From: a virus
Virus record (IMG/VR): IMGVR_UViG_3300034198_018992
Location: 43,637-107,636 of that record
Reading direction: 5' to 3' (one strand)
DNA length: 64,000 bases
The notes beneath the pieces are model-generated. The model was not told the DNA's origin and did not search any database. It was given only the letters and a program-made list of their open reading frames with translations. This document shows, piece by piece, positions 28,438 through 36,540 of this stretch; within the stretch, counting starts at the first letter, position 1; each line of letters opens with the position of its first letter. Position numbers and translations under genes: made by a program.

Positions 28438-29468
28438 TATCGCAGAAGGTATTCGGAAGAAATCGCCTTGAAGGACATCCAGCCTACGTCTTCGTCTCTG
28501 ACTGGAGAAATCGCCCTGACGACGATTCCTTCGCGGAGAACATCGGCAAGCTGACTTCTTCCGTTAGCAAAAGAAACCCACTCTTCCAGAGTTTTGTCGG
28601 ACAGATTTATACGGTGATATACGATTGGCACCAAATACAGCTCAAGAACTGAGCTGGCGAGGCACAAGTCACCATAATCGACCGGACACTGTTTGTCAAT
28701 ATCCCAAACATTGAAAAGACGAAATTCTGGAGCCGTTAATCCATAGTGATTGCCCTGAATTTTAGGGCCAATCAGCTCGCCTTGGATAGCAATATTTTTG
28801 GTATTCTTGCTGAACTTAGCAAGTGTATTGAGTCCCTGTTCTATGGAGTTCTTTTTCGCTACGGACCAGAAGGCGTTAGATTCGCTCTCTTTAAGTTCTC
28901 TCGTCCTTGAACAGACCCCAAAGACGCCATCATTCAAGTAATACGTCGCGGAACTTCCTTCCAATTTTTCAGACACATAGACTTCACGGTTTTCGTGCCT
29001 GTTAAGAAGCTCTGGCACTGACTGGATTCTCATTTCATCGGTCTGAGGAATGAATGAAGGAAATAGCCCCTTGATATCGGAAGAAAGGGATAGGCTAACA
29101 TACGGCTCGAACTTCTTGATTCCTAGCGCTTCTGTCACATCTTCACCGACAGACCAGTTGACGTTTGTGTTGCCGAGATTTGCGGCGACCTGTTTCGCCT
29201 CGCTTAGAGGGATACAGAGTCCCAAAGACACCTGACCGCGCAGCCTGCACGGCTTAATCCTAAACTTATTCTTGCGAAGAAACTCGAACTCCGTAACCTC
29301 TGGAAGAACCGCATCCGCTTCGATGTATACGACCTCTTCTCCCTCTGAGAAGGCTCCGGCTTTTGTTACTACTGACCACCCCAGAATGTTGCCCTTCTGT
29401 AGGGTGTCGGCACCCTCGATTTTTTGAAGATTCGTCAGGACATTTACTGAGGCCAGTTTTCTTTTCAT
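28437..29468 (-). CDS. RNA ligase, DRB0094 type
   Basis: A 343-aa protein. The N-terminal 110 residues form an OB-like module (KIEGADTLQKGNILGWSVV, RGQVSLGLCIPL) placed before the ligase domain, the arrangement of the Deinococcus DRB0094 (Rnl5) family. Motif I is VSEKLEGSSATYYL. QGELIGPKIQGNHYG and GIVVRAI follow, and SFKAISSEYLL is motif V. It seals RNA nicks. It is operonic with DNA ligase, HExxH protein and PNK-like kinase. Confidence 0.85.
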   Translation of the reverse strand: MKRKLASVNVLTNLQKIEGADTLQKGNILGWSVVTKAGAFSEGEEVVYIEADAVLPEVTEFEFLRKNKFRIKPCRLRGQVSLGLCIPLSEAKQVAANLGNTNVNWSVGEDVTEALGIKKFEPYVSLSLSSDIKGLFPSFIPQTDEMRIQSVPELLNRHENREVYVSEKLEGSSATYYLNDGVFGVCSRTRELKESESNAFWSVAKKNSIEQGLNTLAKFSKNTKNIAIQGELIGPKIQGNHYGLTAPEFRLFNVWDIDKQCPVDYGDLCLASSVLELYLVPIVYHRINLSDKTLEEWVSFANGRSQLADVLREGIVVRAISPVRDEDVGWMSFKAISSEYLLR

Positions 29469-29538
29469 AGCGCGATTATCTACGTTTTTCGAGAAGAATC
29501 AATAAAAATTGTTGCCACCATAAGCCTGTCTCTAATAT

Positions 29539-29977
29539 TTAACAAAAAGAGCTTCTGTTTTCTTCTCGGACCTGCGCGATTATTTTCCCGAGTTTATTCT
29601 GGCCGACGCCTTTGCAAACTCCCCAATAGATGTCTCCCCAAGTGTTAGTCTCTTCGAGATATGCGTCCCCTGTAGCTTCGAGTTTATCTACCAAGTCGGG
29701 GGTTCGCACTAGAGAACTTTATCCTAATAAGGTCCAGCATTATTTGGTCCCTAACGGCGAGCCAGTCATCGCGAAGCCGAAGTTTCTTACTTTCTCTCTT
29801 CGCTTCGGCGGCGGTCATGGAAGAAAACCTTTCTTTATCCTCTTGTGAGTTGCTTTTATTGCCCTGAAAAGCCGCCTCCGTATTCTGGTAAGAATAGCCG
29901 CAGTATTCTATTACGCACGGCCAAAAGTTAGATAGGACACGGAAGTCTCCAAAGAATCCAAGTATCGGTTGTTTCAT
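29539..29977 (-). CDS. NADAR family protein interrupted by a frameshift
   Basis: The ATG at 29977 (MKQPILGFFGDF) overlaps the previous stop. The first part shows the NADAR signature: FRVLSNFWPC, NTEAAFQGNK, RDQIMLDLIRIKF. At a run of five C (29698-29702) the frame shifts: in-frame reading stops at about 29684, but the next frame continues ETNTWGDIYWGVCKGVGQN to 29539, the rest of the family. NADAR enzymes remove ADP-ribose from nucleic-acid guanines or act on NAD derivatives. The break is a real mutation, slippage or a sequencing error. Confidence 0.8.
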
Positions 29978-30558
29978 TATCGCTTGTCTTTGAATTTCCT
30001 TATTACTTGGGATAGCCTCGGCTCGGCAACGCCAGTCCCATAAATCCATTCCAGAAAGTCGCAACTACGAATACCGTAGCTTCCTAACTCGACGCCTCTA
30101 TAACAAATGTCGTAAGACGTTGGCGAGCCTTCTTTATTTGTCTTTATTATTTTAAGCTGCTCCTCCGCGTCTGAAAAATACGAAGAGAAGAAAGCGTGAG
30201 CGTTCGCGAGAATATCATTTAGAGTCGCCTCGGAGACGGCTTTCGTTTCTATTAGTTCGTTTTTTATGAAGTATTTCGTATGCAGGGAGTCAAAATTCTC
30301 AAACCTAAAACACGGCGTCACAGTCTGGAACCTTCCAAGCGGTAGGAAACCCTTCAAGTAAAGATATAGAAACGATTGCTCTCCAGAGGCTACAAGACCC
30401 TTACCGTTCTTATGTAATAGCCGGAACGAGTCAACGGCACTATCAGGCTTAGTGATATCCAGCACTTCTTGAGTCACTGTCCACGGACTCTCTATTCTCT
30501 GAAATCCGCGTTTTTCATAGTGCTTAATCGAATCATCTATTACCTTAAAGTTTATCAT
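29977..30558 (-). CDS. stand-alone class II aaRS-like catalytic domain
   Basis: A 193-aa protein. GEQSFLYLYLKG then TPCFRFENFD contains the motif 2 signature fRxE, KNELIETKAV follows it, and GVELGSYGIRS plus WIYGTGVAEPRLS fits motif 3 (GxGxxxxR). There is no anticodon-binding or editing domain, so it resembles minimal paralogues (AsnA, HisZ, EpmA types). It could charge or modify a tRNA, or use amino-acyl adenylate for something else. The neighbours are NADAR, MazG and RNA ligase genes. The assignment rests on motifs read by eye. Confidence 0.65.
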   Translation of the reverse strand: MINFKVIDDSIKHYEKRGFQRIESPWTVTQEVLDITKPDSAVDSFRLLHKNGKGLVASGEQSFLYLYLKGFLPLGRFQTVTPCFRFENFDSLHTKYFIKNELIETKAVSEATLNDILANAHAFFSSYFSDAEEQLKIIKTNKEGSPTSYDICYRGVELGSYGIRSCDFLEWIYGTGVAEPRLSQVIRKFKDKR

Positions 30559-30818
30559 TACCGGTCTCCTTTTTTGAAAGCTCTTGCGGTAGCTTTAGAC
30601 ATTTTGTGCAAATCCTCAAGTGTTAAATTGAAAGTCTTGAGAGCGTAAGCTTCTATAGCTCCTAGCATATCAGCTAACTCGCAGATAACAAGCACCTTAT
30701 TTCCTTGCTCTAATCCATCGAGCATCTCTTGATACTCTTCTGTTATTTTGGACGCTTCTCCTAGTTTGCCTTTAGGTATTTTTCTTCGATGATATCCCAT
30801 AATCTTAGCGGTCAGCAT
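30558..30818 (-). CDS. MazG-like protein, 86 aa
   Basis: HRRKIPKGKLGEASKITEEYQE and ICELADMLGAIEAYALK give the ExxE and ExxD pairs of MazG-type pyrophosphohydrolases. The start overlaps the upstream gene by 7 nt; an alternative ATG lies at 30800. Likely a (d)NTP or alarmone hydrolase. Confidence 0.75.
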   Translation of the reverse strand: MLTAKIMGYHRRKIPKGKLGEASKITEEYQEMLDGLEQGNKVLVICELADMLGAIEAYALKTFNLTLEDLHKMSKATARAFKKGDR

Positions 30819-31945
30819 TTCTGCCAGAAGATATTATCAGCCCCTTCTGTAGCGGGCTCTCCAGTATATTCAAAAGCGTAGCAGAATCTAGGGCTAACGA
30901 ACCAATTTCTTTTTTGCATTGACTCGTTGGAAGGATTACGAGCTTGACGGCTATGGGAGGTCTCTTTCCATTTACCAGATTTCAAACGGTGAGCGATGAG
31001 GGCTGGATGAATAGTCTTTGAATAATATACTCCACCGCCAGCTTTGACTAATGAACCCATATAGTCTGACAACTTAACTCCGATGCCCAAACCTTGATAG
31101 TCAGGTAATACTACTGTGCGTGAGGCTCTCCAGCAATTCTTCTTGTATGGATTAGGCATTGCGAGGATAGCACAAAAAGCTACCGGCACGTCATTCCACG
31201 TAGCCATGAAACATCGAGCGGCCTTGTTTAGGTCTCCACTCAGATAGTGATATTTGCTGAATAGGTGCCACGCCTCATATTTTGTTCTGAATACTTTGAG
31301 ATGAACGTCGGGGCGTTGAAGGCTCCCACGAGCATACTCGTGGGTCACAGCCTCCGAAGGGTCATAGCTCCAGTCAGGGCAAAGCCAAGGAATTATATCC
31401 GAATGACACGAGGCCAGAATAATTTTTTTGCCGGTCTTGCGTATTAGTTTTGAAAGCGCCACGCAGGCTGAGCGAGCGACGTTCCTATCGACTACAGAAG
31501 TAAACTCATCGACTAAAATGATAGTATCATCGCTTGCCACGGCTCTAGCCAAATCGCACCTGAACCTTTCCCCGACACTCAAGCAATGATACGGACGGAG
31601 CCAAGCAGGAACCGTAGAAAATCCTACCGAAGAAAGCAGCGCCGCTGCTTCTTCTGGAGACACGTTGTCAAAGTGGCTTATCACGGATTTCTGAGCGTCC
31701 CACGCGAAAGTCTTGGGATTCCCGAATTGGCGAAGAAGAGTAGACTTTCCTGCACCGCTCGGACCATGAATAAGCCCGATGTTCCAATCGGAAGTCGGCA
31801 TCGTCAGCTCGTTTTGAATAACTGTAACGCTTTCCTCGGCGTGAGGCACGTCAAACATCTGCTGCGCGGCCTGTGTATATTTATCGTGAACTATCGGATG
31901 CCGCAATACGATTAGGTCCGCTCTATCAGAAAGTGACGGTGTCAT
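30812..31945 (-). CDS. ABC-type ATPase fused to GNAT acetyltransferase (COG2401-like)
   Basis: A 377-aa protein. The N-terminal ATPase shows Walker A GPSGAGKST, the ABC signature LSVGERFRCDLARA and Walker B IILVDEFTSVVD, with no membrane segments. From about residue 220, the region HYLSGDLNKAARCFMATW and VVLPDYQGLGIGVKLSDYMG reads as a GNAT fold with its acetyl-CoA loop. The fusion is known from COG2401, whose substrate is unclear. It is soluble; a nucleic-acid or translation-linked target is possible. Confidence 0.82.
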   Translation of the reverse strand: MTPSLSDRADLIVLRHPIVHDKYTQAAQQMFDVPHAEESVTVIQNELTMPTSDWNIGLIHGPSGAGKSTLLRQFGNPKTFAWDAQKSVISHFDNVSPEEAAALLSSVGFSTVPAWLRPYHCLSVGERFRCDLARAVASDDTIILVDEFTSVVDRNVARSACVALSKLIRKTGKKIILASCHSDIIPWLCPDWSYDPSEAVTHEYARGSLQRPDVHLKVFRTKYEAWHLFSKYHYLSGDLNKAARCFMATWNDVPVAFCAILAMPNPYKKNCWRASRTVVLPDYQGLGIGVKLSDYMGSLVKAGGGVYYSKTIHPALIAHRLKSGKWKETSHSRQARNPSNESMQKRNWFVSPRFCYAFEYTGEPATEGADNIFWQKC

Positions 31946-31954
31946 TGAGCGATA

Positions 31955-32326
31955 CTAACTGCTCTTGTTAAAAGAATCCAGCTCTTTTTGCAGCTCCGCT
32001 ATCCGCGCCTCGGCTTCACGTCTCAATTCGTGAGGAGTAAGACCTGAGCCTTTCTGAACTAAGACAGTGACCCATATCTTTCCGTCCTCGTGGTCGGAGA
32101 CAACATCGAATTTCATTTCTGTGTAATTCGGAGATTCCGCGACGATTGCCGCTAAAGAGCGACAAAGATGACGATGAAGCGCCGGAGATTTCGCCTTTAA
32201 CTCAAGCTCGGCGTAATTTCCTGACATGGCTAGCTTTTCTAGCGTCGCGATGTTTTCTGTAGCCTCAAGCTCTTTCTTCCATGCCCATCTCGTTAGCCAT
32301 CTAACGAACCTTGTAATTATTTTCAT
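31955..32326 (-). CDS. hypothetical protein, 123 aa
   Basis: A basic amphipathic N-terminus (MKIITRFVRWLTRWAWKKE) that could associate with membrane, followed by helices and a short beta stretch (GKIWVTVLVQKGSGLT) and a coiled-coil-like C-terminus (REAEARIAELQKELD). No family recognised. Confidence 0.55.
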   Translation of the reverse strand: MKIITRFVRWLTRWAWKKELEATENIATLEKLAMSGNYAELELKAKSPALHRHLCRSLAAIVAESPNYTEMKFDVVSDHEDGKIWVTVLVQKGSGLTPHELRREAEARIAELQKELDSFNKSS

Positions 32327-32342
32327 GATATTGTGCGCTAAC

Positions 32343-32882
32343 TTATTTGGATTCTTTGTGTTCGCGGCTGTCGTCTTGCTTATCGCAGACTTTAACCTTT
32401 TTGAAGGGCTTATTTAGAAGTACGTCGAGAAAAAACTTCATCCTTTTCGCGGTCTTGGTATTAGGCCCAATCTTATGATGACGGAAAAAGTCAGTAAAAA
32501 TGTATTCCTTGACATCGCTACCAAATTCCTGCGCCCTTGCGTATAGGTCGCAAATCATTTCGGCCACGGATAATCTCGGCATAAACTCGGGGTCGCCCCA
32601 GAATTCAATATGATGCTCGTTACTTGCGTGGTGCTGCTCTATGGCTAACGACAGATTCTTTTTGTCGTCGTCCGTAGTGGCAGGCTCGGAAGAGTGCAGA
32701 AACTTCCATTCGATGCCTCTGAGTTTCGATACATCGTGCATCAGCCCTCTAGCAATTAGCGCCCTTCCGAATTCCTCCTCACCGGACTCTATCAGTCTCT
32801 TTCCTAAGAGCTGGGTCGCATCTTGCACTAGCTTGATGTGGCGAAGGACGTTTTCTAGCTTTTTTATTGAGTCCGTAGGCAT
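32343..32882 (-). CDS. HD-like DUF5662 family protein
   Basis: A 179-aa protein with LMHDVSKLRGIEWKF, AIEQHHASNEHHIEFWG and VAEMICDLYARAQEFG. These histidine and aspartate clusters match DUF5662 and suggest an HD-type metal phosphohydrolase, perhaps acting on nucleotides. It follows a 57-aa gene and shares its operon. Confidence 0.75.
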   Translation of the reverse strand: MPTDSIKKLENVLRHIKLVQDATQLLGKRLIESGEEEFGRALIARGLMHDVSKLRGIEWKFLHSSEPATTDDDKKNLSLAIEQHHASNEHHIEFWGDPEFMPRLSVAEMICDLYARAQEFGSDVKEYIFTDFFRHHKIGPNTKTAKRMKFFLDVLLNKPFKKVKVCDKQDDSREHKESK

Positions 32883-32883
32883 A

Positions 32884-33057
32884 TCACGATGTAACGAGAA
32901 GCTCTCGTTTTGGCTCTGGAGGCTTTTGTGCCGAGCTTTCTTTTTTAGCTTTTATAACTTCCTCTACAGCCGCAACACTTTGCTCCAAGTTTCTCTTCAT
33001 ACTCTCAAGCTCGGTGAGAGTAGACTCTTTCAGAAGGCTTAAATAAAGGTAGTGCAT
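32884..33057 (-). CDS. small coiled-coil protein, 57 aa
   Basis: An ATG at 33057 opens 57 codons ending TGA, one base before the DUF5662 start codon. The product starts MHYLYLSLLKESTLTELES and continues as a charged helix (MKRNLEQSVAAVEEVIKAKK) with a proline-rich tail. Tight spacing on both sides supports a real gene. Function unknown. Confidence 0.6.
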   Translation of the reverse strand: MHYLYLSLLKESTLTELESMKRNLEQSVAAVEEVIKAKKESSAQKPPEPKRELLVTS

Positions 33058-33070
33058 CTATATTCAGATG

Positions 33071-33724
33071 CTAGCATTCTTTTAGAGTAATGCAATCTGA
33101 AACTTCAATAAAATGGCACGGGTCTTCACAGAAAGAGCCACTATTGAGGTAACGCACGCCATCTATCATCTTATCGTCTGCAAAATGACTATGGCCCAAA
33201 ATAGCGGTATCGTAACCGTGCTTGCTAGCGTAGCGACACGCTTTATTTGCCATATTTGAGTCTGTCTTTATGAGCTTCTTGCTCAGGCGTTTAATAAACC
33301 TCGACATCCGGCGACTCTTACTGTCAATTCTTTGGACGTAATAGTAAAGCCCAGAAAAGAAATCGGACACGCCTCGGAGGCTCATCCAGAGGTCAAACTT
33401 ATCTCCGTGAGTAACATAGGCATTAAAGTTATCGGTTTTGATATCCATACTCTGACGGAAATCCAAACCGAGCATATCAGAAACCTGCCCTAAGTCTCCG
33501 TCATGGTTCCCTCCGATAAGGTGCGTTGGAATCTTCTTCGTCAACTTTCTCAACTTTGACAAAATCTCCCAATGCTTAGAGCGAAACCGTGTGAGGTTCT
33601 TGCTGTCTATTAAATCACCATTAATGATTAATTCATCCATATCGGAGTTCAAAATGTCCAGAACCTTGTCGGCCCGACAGACGGGACTGCCCAAATGGAT
33701 ATCAGAGATGATAATAGTCTTCAT
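33071..33724 (-). CDS. metallophosphoesterase, LpxH-like
   Basis: A 217-aa protein starting at the ATG at 33724; a TTG sits one codon upstream. Ligand motifs are IISDIHLGSP, LIINGDLID, LIGGNHDGDL, VTHGDKFDLW and ILGHSHFADD. The VTHGDKFD signature places it with UDP-2,3-diacylglucosamine pyrophosphatase-like enzymes, though phage members may use other substrates. It lies next to the Rnl1-type ligase. Confidence 0.8.
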   Translation of the reverse strand: MKTIIISDIHLGSPVCRADKVLDILNSDMDELIINGDLIDSKNLTRFRSKHWEILSKLRKLTKKIPTHLIGGNHDGDLGQVSDMLGLDFRQSMDIKTDNFNAYVTHGDKFDLWMSLRGVSDFFSGLYYYVQRIDSKSRRMSRFIKRLSKKLIKTDSNMANKACRYASKHGYDTAILGHSHFADDKMIDGVRYLNSGSFCEDPCHFIEVSDCITLKEC

Positions 33725-33742
33725 CAAGAAGATTACACCGGA

Positions 33743-34918
33743 TTACTTTTTAATGACTTGCCAATAGAGCTTTCTCTTTTGGTCGATTGTTAAGTCTTTT
33801 CCGTCAAGTATAGCGAACACGAAGCTGGCTCGGTTTGTGTTTGAGTAGGCGCTTTGGATAGCTAGAGCCTGCTCCTTTCTAGAAGACAGATGGCGAAGGC
33901 GTGTCTCGACGAAGCGAGACATCCCTGCGATGATACCATCTACCTGCTTGGCCGCGTCAGCCACCTTGCTCATGTCTGGTTTGGCCATTTCGGCAATCTC
34001 AAAGTCAAGATTCGTGCAGACGTAAGAATAGAAATCGTTGAAGTTCTTGCTATCGCTTATCAACCACAAATCCAAAACCTTGTCAAACGACGACAGTTCC
34101 GACTTCATGCGGTGCAGGCACAAGTACGTGGCGCTCTTTACTTTGGCTATTTTCTGGCCATTTCGTGAGTAAACACAGAAGCCTTCCATTCCCGCGAAGC
34201 CTTCCAGAGGAGCCGCGTCAGGAGGGGCTTCCGCGTCTTTCGTGGACCTCATCGCCTGAGTTTGCTGATAGTCCAAAGCTCCGATGGCCCTTTTCATTTC
34301 GGCCAGCGTGTCGAACTTGTATCTTTTGGGCCTCCTCACTCCTAGCTCTGCGGCTATAGCGTCTAACTGGGATTGAGTGTATAGGCTGTAATCTTCGTGA
34401 GAAACGCAACCAATCAGGAATAGCTCAGGTTCATCGCCGTAGGATATGACGATTTTGTTGGACGGAGAATACCACTCAAAAATCAAGGAATAGTCGCAAG
34501 TCCCACTTGGGTAAGCGGCCATTTCAAAAGCTTTCGGATATCGAAGCTGCAAAGCTGAGATGTCCGCCGCGTTCGGCATGCCGAATGCGGATAATGTTCC
34601 TCGTGTACGAATAATCGTTTCACCTTTATACTTCGATACACACAGTAAGGAACCGTCAATTTTTTCAATAATCTCGCAAAAACGCAAATCTTCAGATGCG
34701 TCATAAATATCAGGACGTTCGCCTAGGTTAAAGAATTTCTTCAATGACAACGAGACGGGTTTTCCGTCTTTAGTCCAGACTGAAGACCTAAAAATCAAGT
34801 CGTCTTTTGTGAACTTCGCGCCGATACCCTTTGGAGTCACAAGAAATACCTCGTCTCCGGCTATTCTGCCAGCGACGACATTGAAATTTTCATTGTTAAT
34901 AGGCAAGCTAATTGTCAT
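33743..34918 (-). CDS. rnlA: RNA ligase 1 (T4 Rnl1 family)
   Basis: A 391-aa protein, close to the size of T4 Rnl1. KKFFNLGE precedes motif I EKIDGSLLCVSKYKGE, followed by TIIRTRGTLSAFG, FEWYSPSNKIVISY and the late motifs MEGFCVYSRNG and KVKSATYLCLHR. The C-terminal 130 residues are helical, as in Rnl1, where they give tRNA specificity. With the PNK-like kinase it could repair tRNAs cut in the anticodon loop, as T4 does against PrrC. Its promoter (TTGATG-16-TAGCAT, 6 nt to ATG) is the leftward early promoter. Confidence 0.87.
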   Translation of the reverse strand: MTISLPINNENFNVVAGRIAGDEVFLVTPKGIGAKFTKDDLIFRSSVWTKDGKPVSLSLKKFFNLGERPDIYDASEDLRFCEIIEKIDGSLLCVSKYKGETIIRTRGTLSAFGMPNAADISALQLRYPKAFEMAAYPSGTCDYSLIFEWYSPSNKIVISYGDEPELFLIGCVSHEDYSLYTQSQLDAIAAELGVRRPKRYKFDTLAEMKRAIGALDYQQTQAMRSTKDAEAPPDAAPLEGFAGMEGFCVYSRNGQKIAKVKSATYLCLHRMKSELSSFDKVLDLWLISDSKNFNDFYSYVCTNLDFEIAEMAKPDMSKVADAAKQVDGIIAGMSRFVETRLRHLSSRKEQALAIQSAYSNTNRASFVFAILDGKDLTIDQKRKLYWQVIKK

Positions 34919-34952
34919 AATTGGATGCTACTCCGTTTTTCGCGAACATCAA
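34919..34952 (-). promoter_or_regulatory. leftward promoter, leaderless layout
   Basis: TTGATG, 16-bp spacer, TAGCAT and exactly 6 nt to the ATG at 34918. It is divergent from the rightward promoter 15 bp away. Confidence 0.7.
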
Positions 34953-34966
34953 GCAGAAAAAATAGC

Positions 34967-34995
34967 TTGACAGACCTCGGCAAAACTCATAAAAT
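34967..34995 (+). promoter_or_regulatory. strong rightward sigma70 promoter
   Basis: Consensus TTGACA, 17-bp spacer and TAAAAT. It should start near 35002 and transcribe the small-RNA candidate and perhaps the rightward genes. Confidence 0.8.
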
Positions 34996-35001
34996 AGAGT
35001 A

Positions 35002-35093
35002 CGCTCTAGCTGCCGCTCTCCGCTTAAGTGGTCGCTCACCGCCGAAGCGGAAGCTGTCTAGCGACAGCTAGAAGCCTATCGGCTTCTTATTTG
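35002..35093 (+). ncRNA. candidate small RNA, about 92 nt
   Basis: It begins about 7 nt after the strong -10 box and ends at an intrinsic terminator. Inside are two hairpins (CGCTT/AAGCG and AGCTGTC/GACAGCT). No ORF fits. An 11-nt segment (AGCTGCCGCTC, 35007-35018 region) is complementary to GAGCGGCAGCT at about 35106-35117. Confidence 0.55.
35070..35092 (+). terminator. intrinsic terminator after the small RNA
   Basis: A 7-bp stem AGAAGCC/GGCTTCT with loop TATC followed by TATTTGT. The U-tract is short. Confidence 0.6.
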
Positions 35094-35225
35094 TACTAAT
35101 TGTACGAGCGGCAGCTCTAGTGTACACAGATAACAACTGGTGTACTGTACAAGTACGCTTATTTTTTCGACAATCAAGCTTTTTCTCTTGCTTCGTGAAG
35201 AAATTCGTAGAAGATTCTAATAAGA

Positions 35226-35465
35226 ATGCCCAGCGCAGCCTCAAAAAGGGGAAGACCCTCTCGACGAATCAAATGGCCAGCAGAAACGTTCACCATTGAA
35301 CAACTGATGTCATTAAACGGATTCAGCGAGACCGCCGCTAGGTATAGAATTAAAACAGGAATTAAAAGCAAAGCAATAGAGTTCGCAGGAATTGTGCCGA
35401 TAGTAGAGAACGGACGCCCTCCGACTTTATACCGGAAAACGCCAAAAGAAGAAAAACTAACTTGA
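35226..35465 (+). CDS. small DNA-binding-like protein, 79 aa
   Basis: The first rightward gene. The N-terminus SKRGRPSRRIKW resembles an AT-hook, and FTIEQLMSLNGFSETAARYRI reads as a helix-turn-helix. It is likely a transcriptional regulator acting near the control region. The stop TGA overlaps the ATG of the next gene. Confidence 0.65.
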   Translation: MPSAASKRGRPSRRIKWPAETFTIEQLMSLNGFSETAARYRIKTGIKSKAIEFAGIVPIVENGRPPTLYRKTPKEEKLT

Positions 35466-35926
35466 TGAAAGTATTTTTAGCCGAGAAAAAAAGAATTGGA
35501 TGGGGAAGACACGCTATGAATCTAGCAGTCGCCGCGACGTTCAGGTCAGAAGACCCATACGTTAAAGTTGGCGCATGCGCGCTGCGTTGGGACTATTCCG
35601 TGGCAGGAGTAGGTTACAATGGACCGCCAAGCGGTGTAGAAGTCGACTGGTCCGATAGGGACAAGAGGTTAGCAAGGGTTATCCACGCTGAGCGTAACGC
35701 TCTAGGTTACGCAAGAATAGGGGAAATCAAGCTCATCGCCTGCACGATGCTTCCGTGCCCAGATTGCCTCACGGAAATCGCGAAATACAGAATACCATTG
35801 GTGGTATATGATGAGATTTACAAAAGGAATCCACTCTCTTTGGAATTGGCCAAAGAATTCAAAATTAAACTAATTCAGGTAAACTCACCCGAGCTTGAGT
35901 CCATCATTTTACAAAAGACATGCTAA
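35465..35926 (+). CDS. deoxycytidylate deaminase
   Basis: A 153-aa zinc deaminase from the ATG at 35465. HAERNALGYA and LPCPDCLTEIAKY supply the catalytic HAE and PCxxC. The N-terminal MNLAVAATFRSEDPYVKVGA matches dCMP deaminases. It makes dUMP for the thymidylate synthase family enzyme. It overlaps the next gene by 7 nt. Confidence 0.9.
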   Translation: MKVFLAEKKRIGWGRHAMNLAVAATFRSEDPYVKVGACALRWDYSVAGVGYNGPPSGVEVDWSDRDKRLARVIHAERNALGYARIGEIKLIACTMLPCPDCLTEIAKYRIPLVVYDEIYKRNPLSLELAKEFKIKLIQVNSPELESIILQKTC

Positions 35927-36540
35927 AAACCAAACACTATAAACCACTTGCGCTTTCTGGCGTAGCTACCGCAGGCAAAGACACATTTTGCCGACTCCTG
36001 ATTAGAGAGTTTGCCTCTCGCGGAATCGTTGCGAAAAGATTCGCTCTAGCCGACGAACTAAAAAAGAAAACCGCGCCATTCATTTCTGAGCTTTGTTCAT
36101 TTGATATCTTCAACTGCACGGCTGAACAAAAAGAACTCGTTAGAGACTTAATGGTAGCTGTAGGTAAGATTAAACGCGCCGTTTCTCAAGGCCAGTATTG
36201 GACGAGCCTCGTCAGCAAGCAAATACAGAAGGCGGCGAACGAAGCCGACCAGCCATTCGTTCCAGTCATCACTGACGTAAGATTCGATGAATACGAAAAC
36301 GATGAAGTTTCGTGGGTCAAAAGCCAAGGCGGATTGCTTGTCCATATTTCCAGATTTGATTGTGACGGGAACTTGGTTCCACCAGCCAATCAGTCCGAAG
36401 AACTGAACAATCCTAAAGTCATCTCAGCCGCCGATATAAGAATCGTCGCTCAAAACGTAAACACTGACGAAAGAATGAATCTCGCGGAGCTGTCTCCGCA
36501 AGTAAACAGAATCGTCGATTACTACCTATCACATGAATAG
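35920..36540 (+). CDS. deoxynucleoside monophosphate kinase
   Basis: A 206-aa P-loop kinase. LSGVATAGKDTFCRLLI is the Walker A, and VITDVRFDEYENDEVSWV is typical of T4 gp1-type dNMP kinases (DVRFxxE). It phosphorylates dNMPs to dNDPs. It ends in TAG and overlaps the sigma factor gene by 8 nt. Confidence 0.85.
   Translation: MLKTKHYKPLALSGVATAGKDTFCRLLIREFASRGIVAKRFALADELKKKTAPFISELCSFDIFNCTAEQKELVRDLMVAVGKIKRAVSQGQYWTSLVSKQIQKAANEADQPFVPVITDVRFDEYENDEVSWVKSQGGLLVHISRFDCDGNLVPPANQSEELNNPKVISAADIRIVAQNVNTDERMNLAELSPQVNRIVDYYLSHE

Larger units (their letters stand above)
34999..35156. repeat. seven GTAC boxes in the divergent control region
   Basis: GTAC occurs at 34999, 35093, 35102, 35122, 35142, 35147 and 35153, mostly as TGTAC. 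A tetramer is expected about once per 256 nt. The cluster between divergent operons suggests binding sites for a regulator or initiator. Confidence 0.55.
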
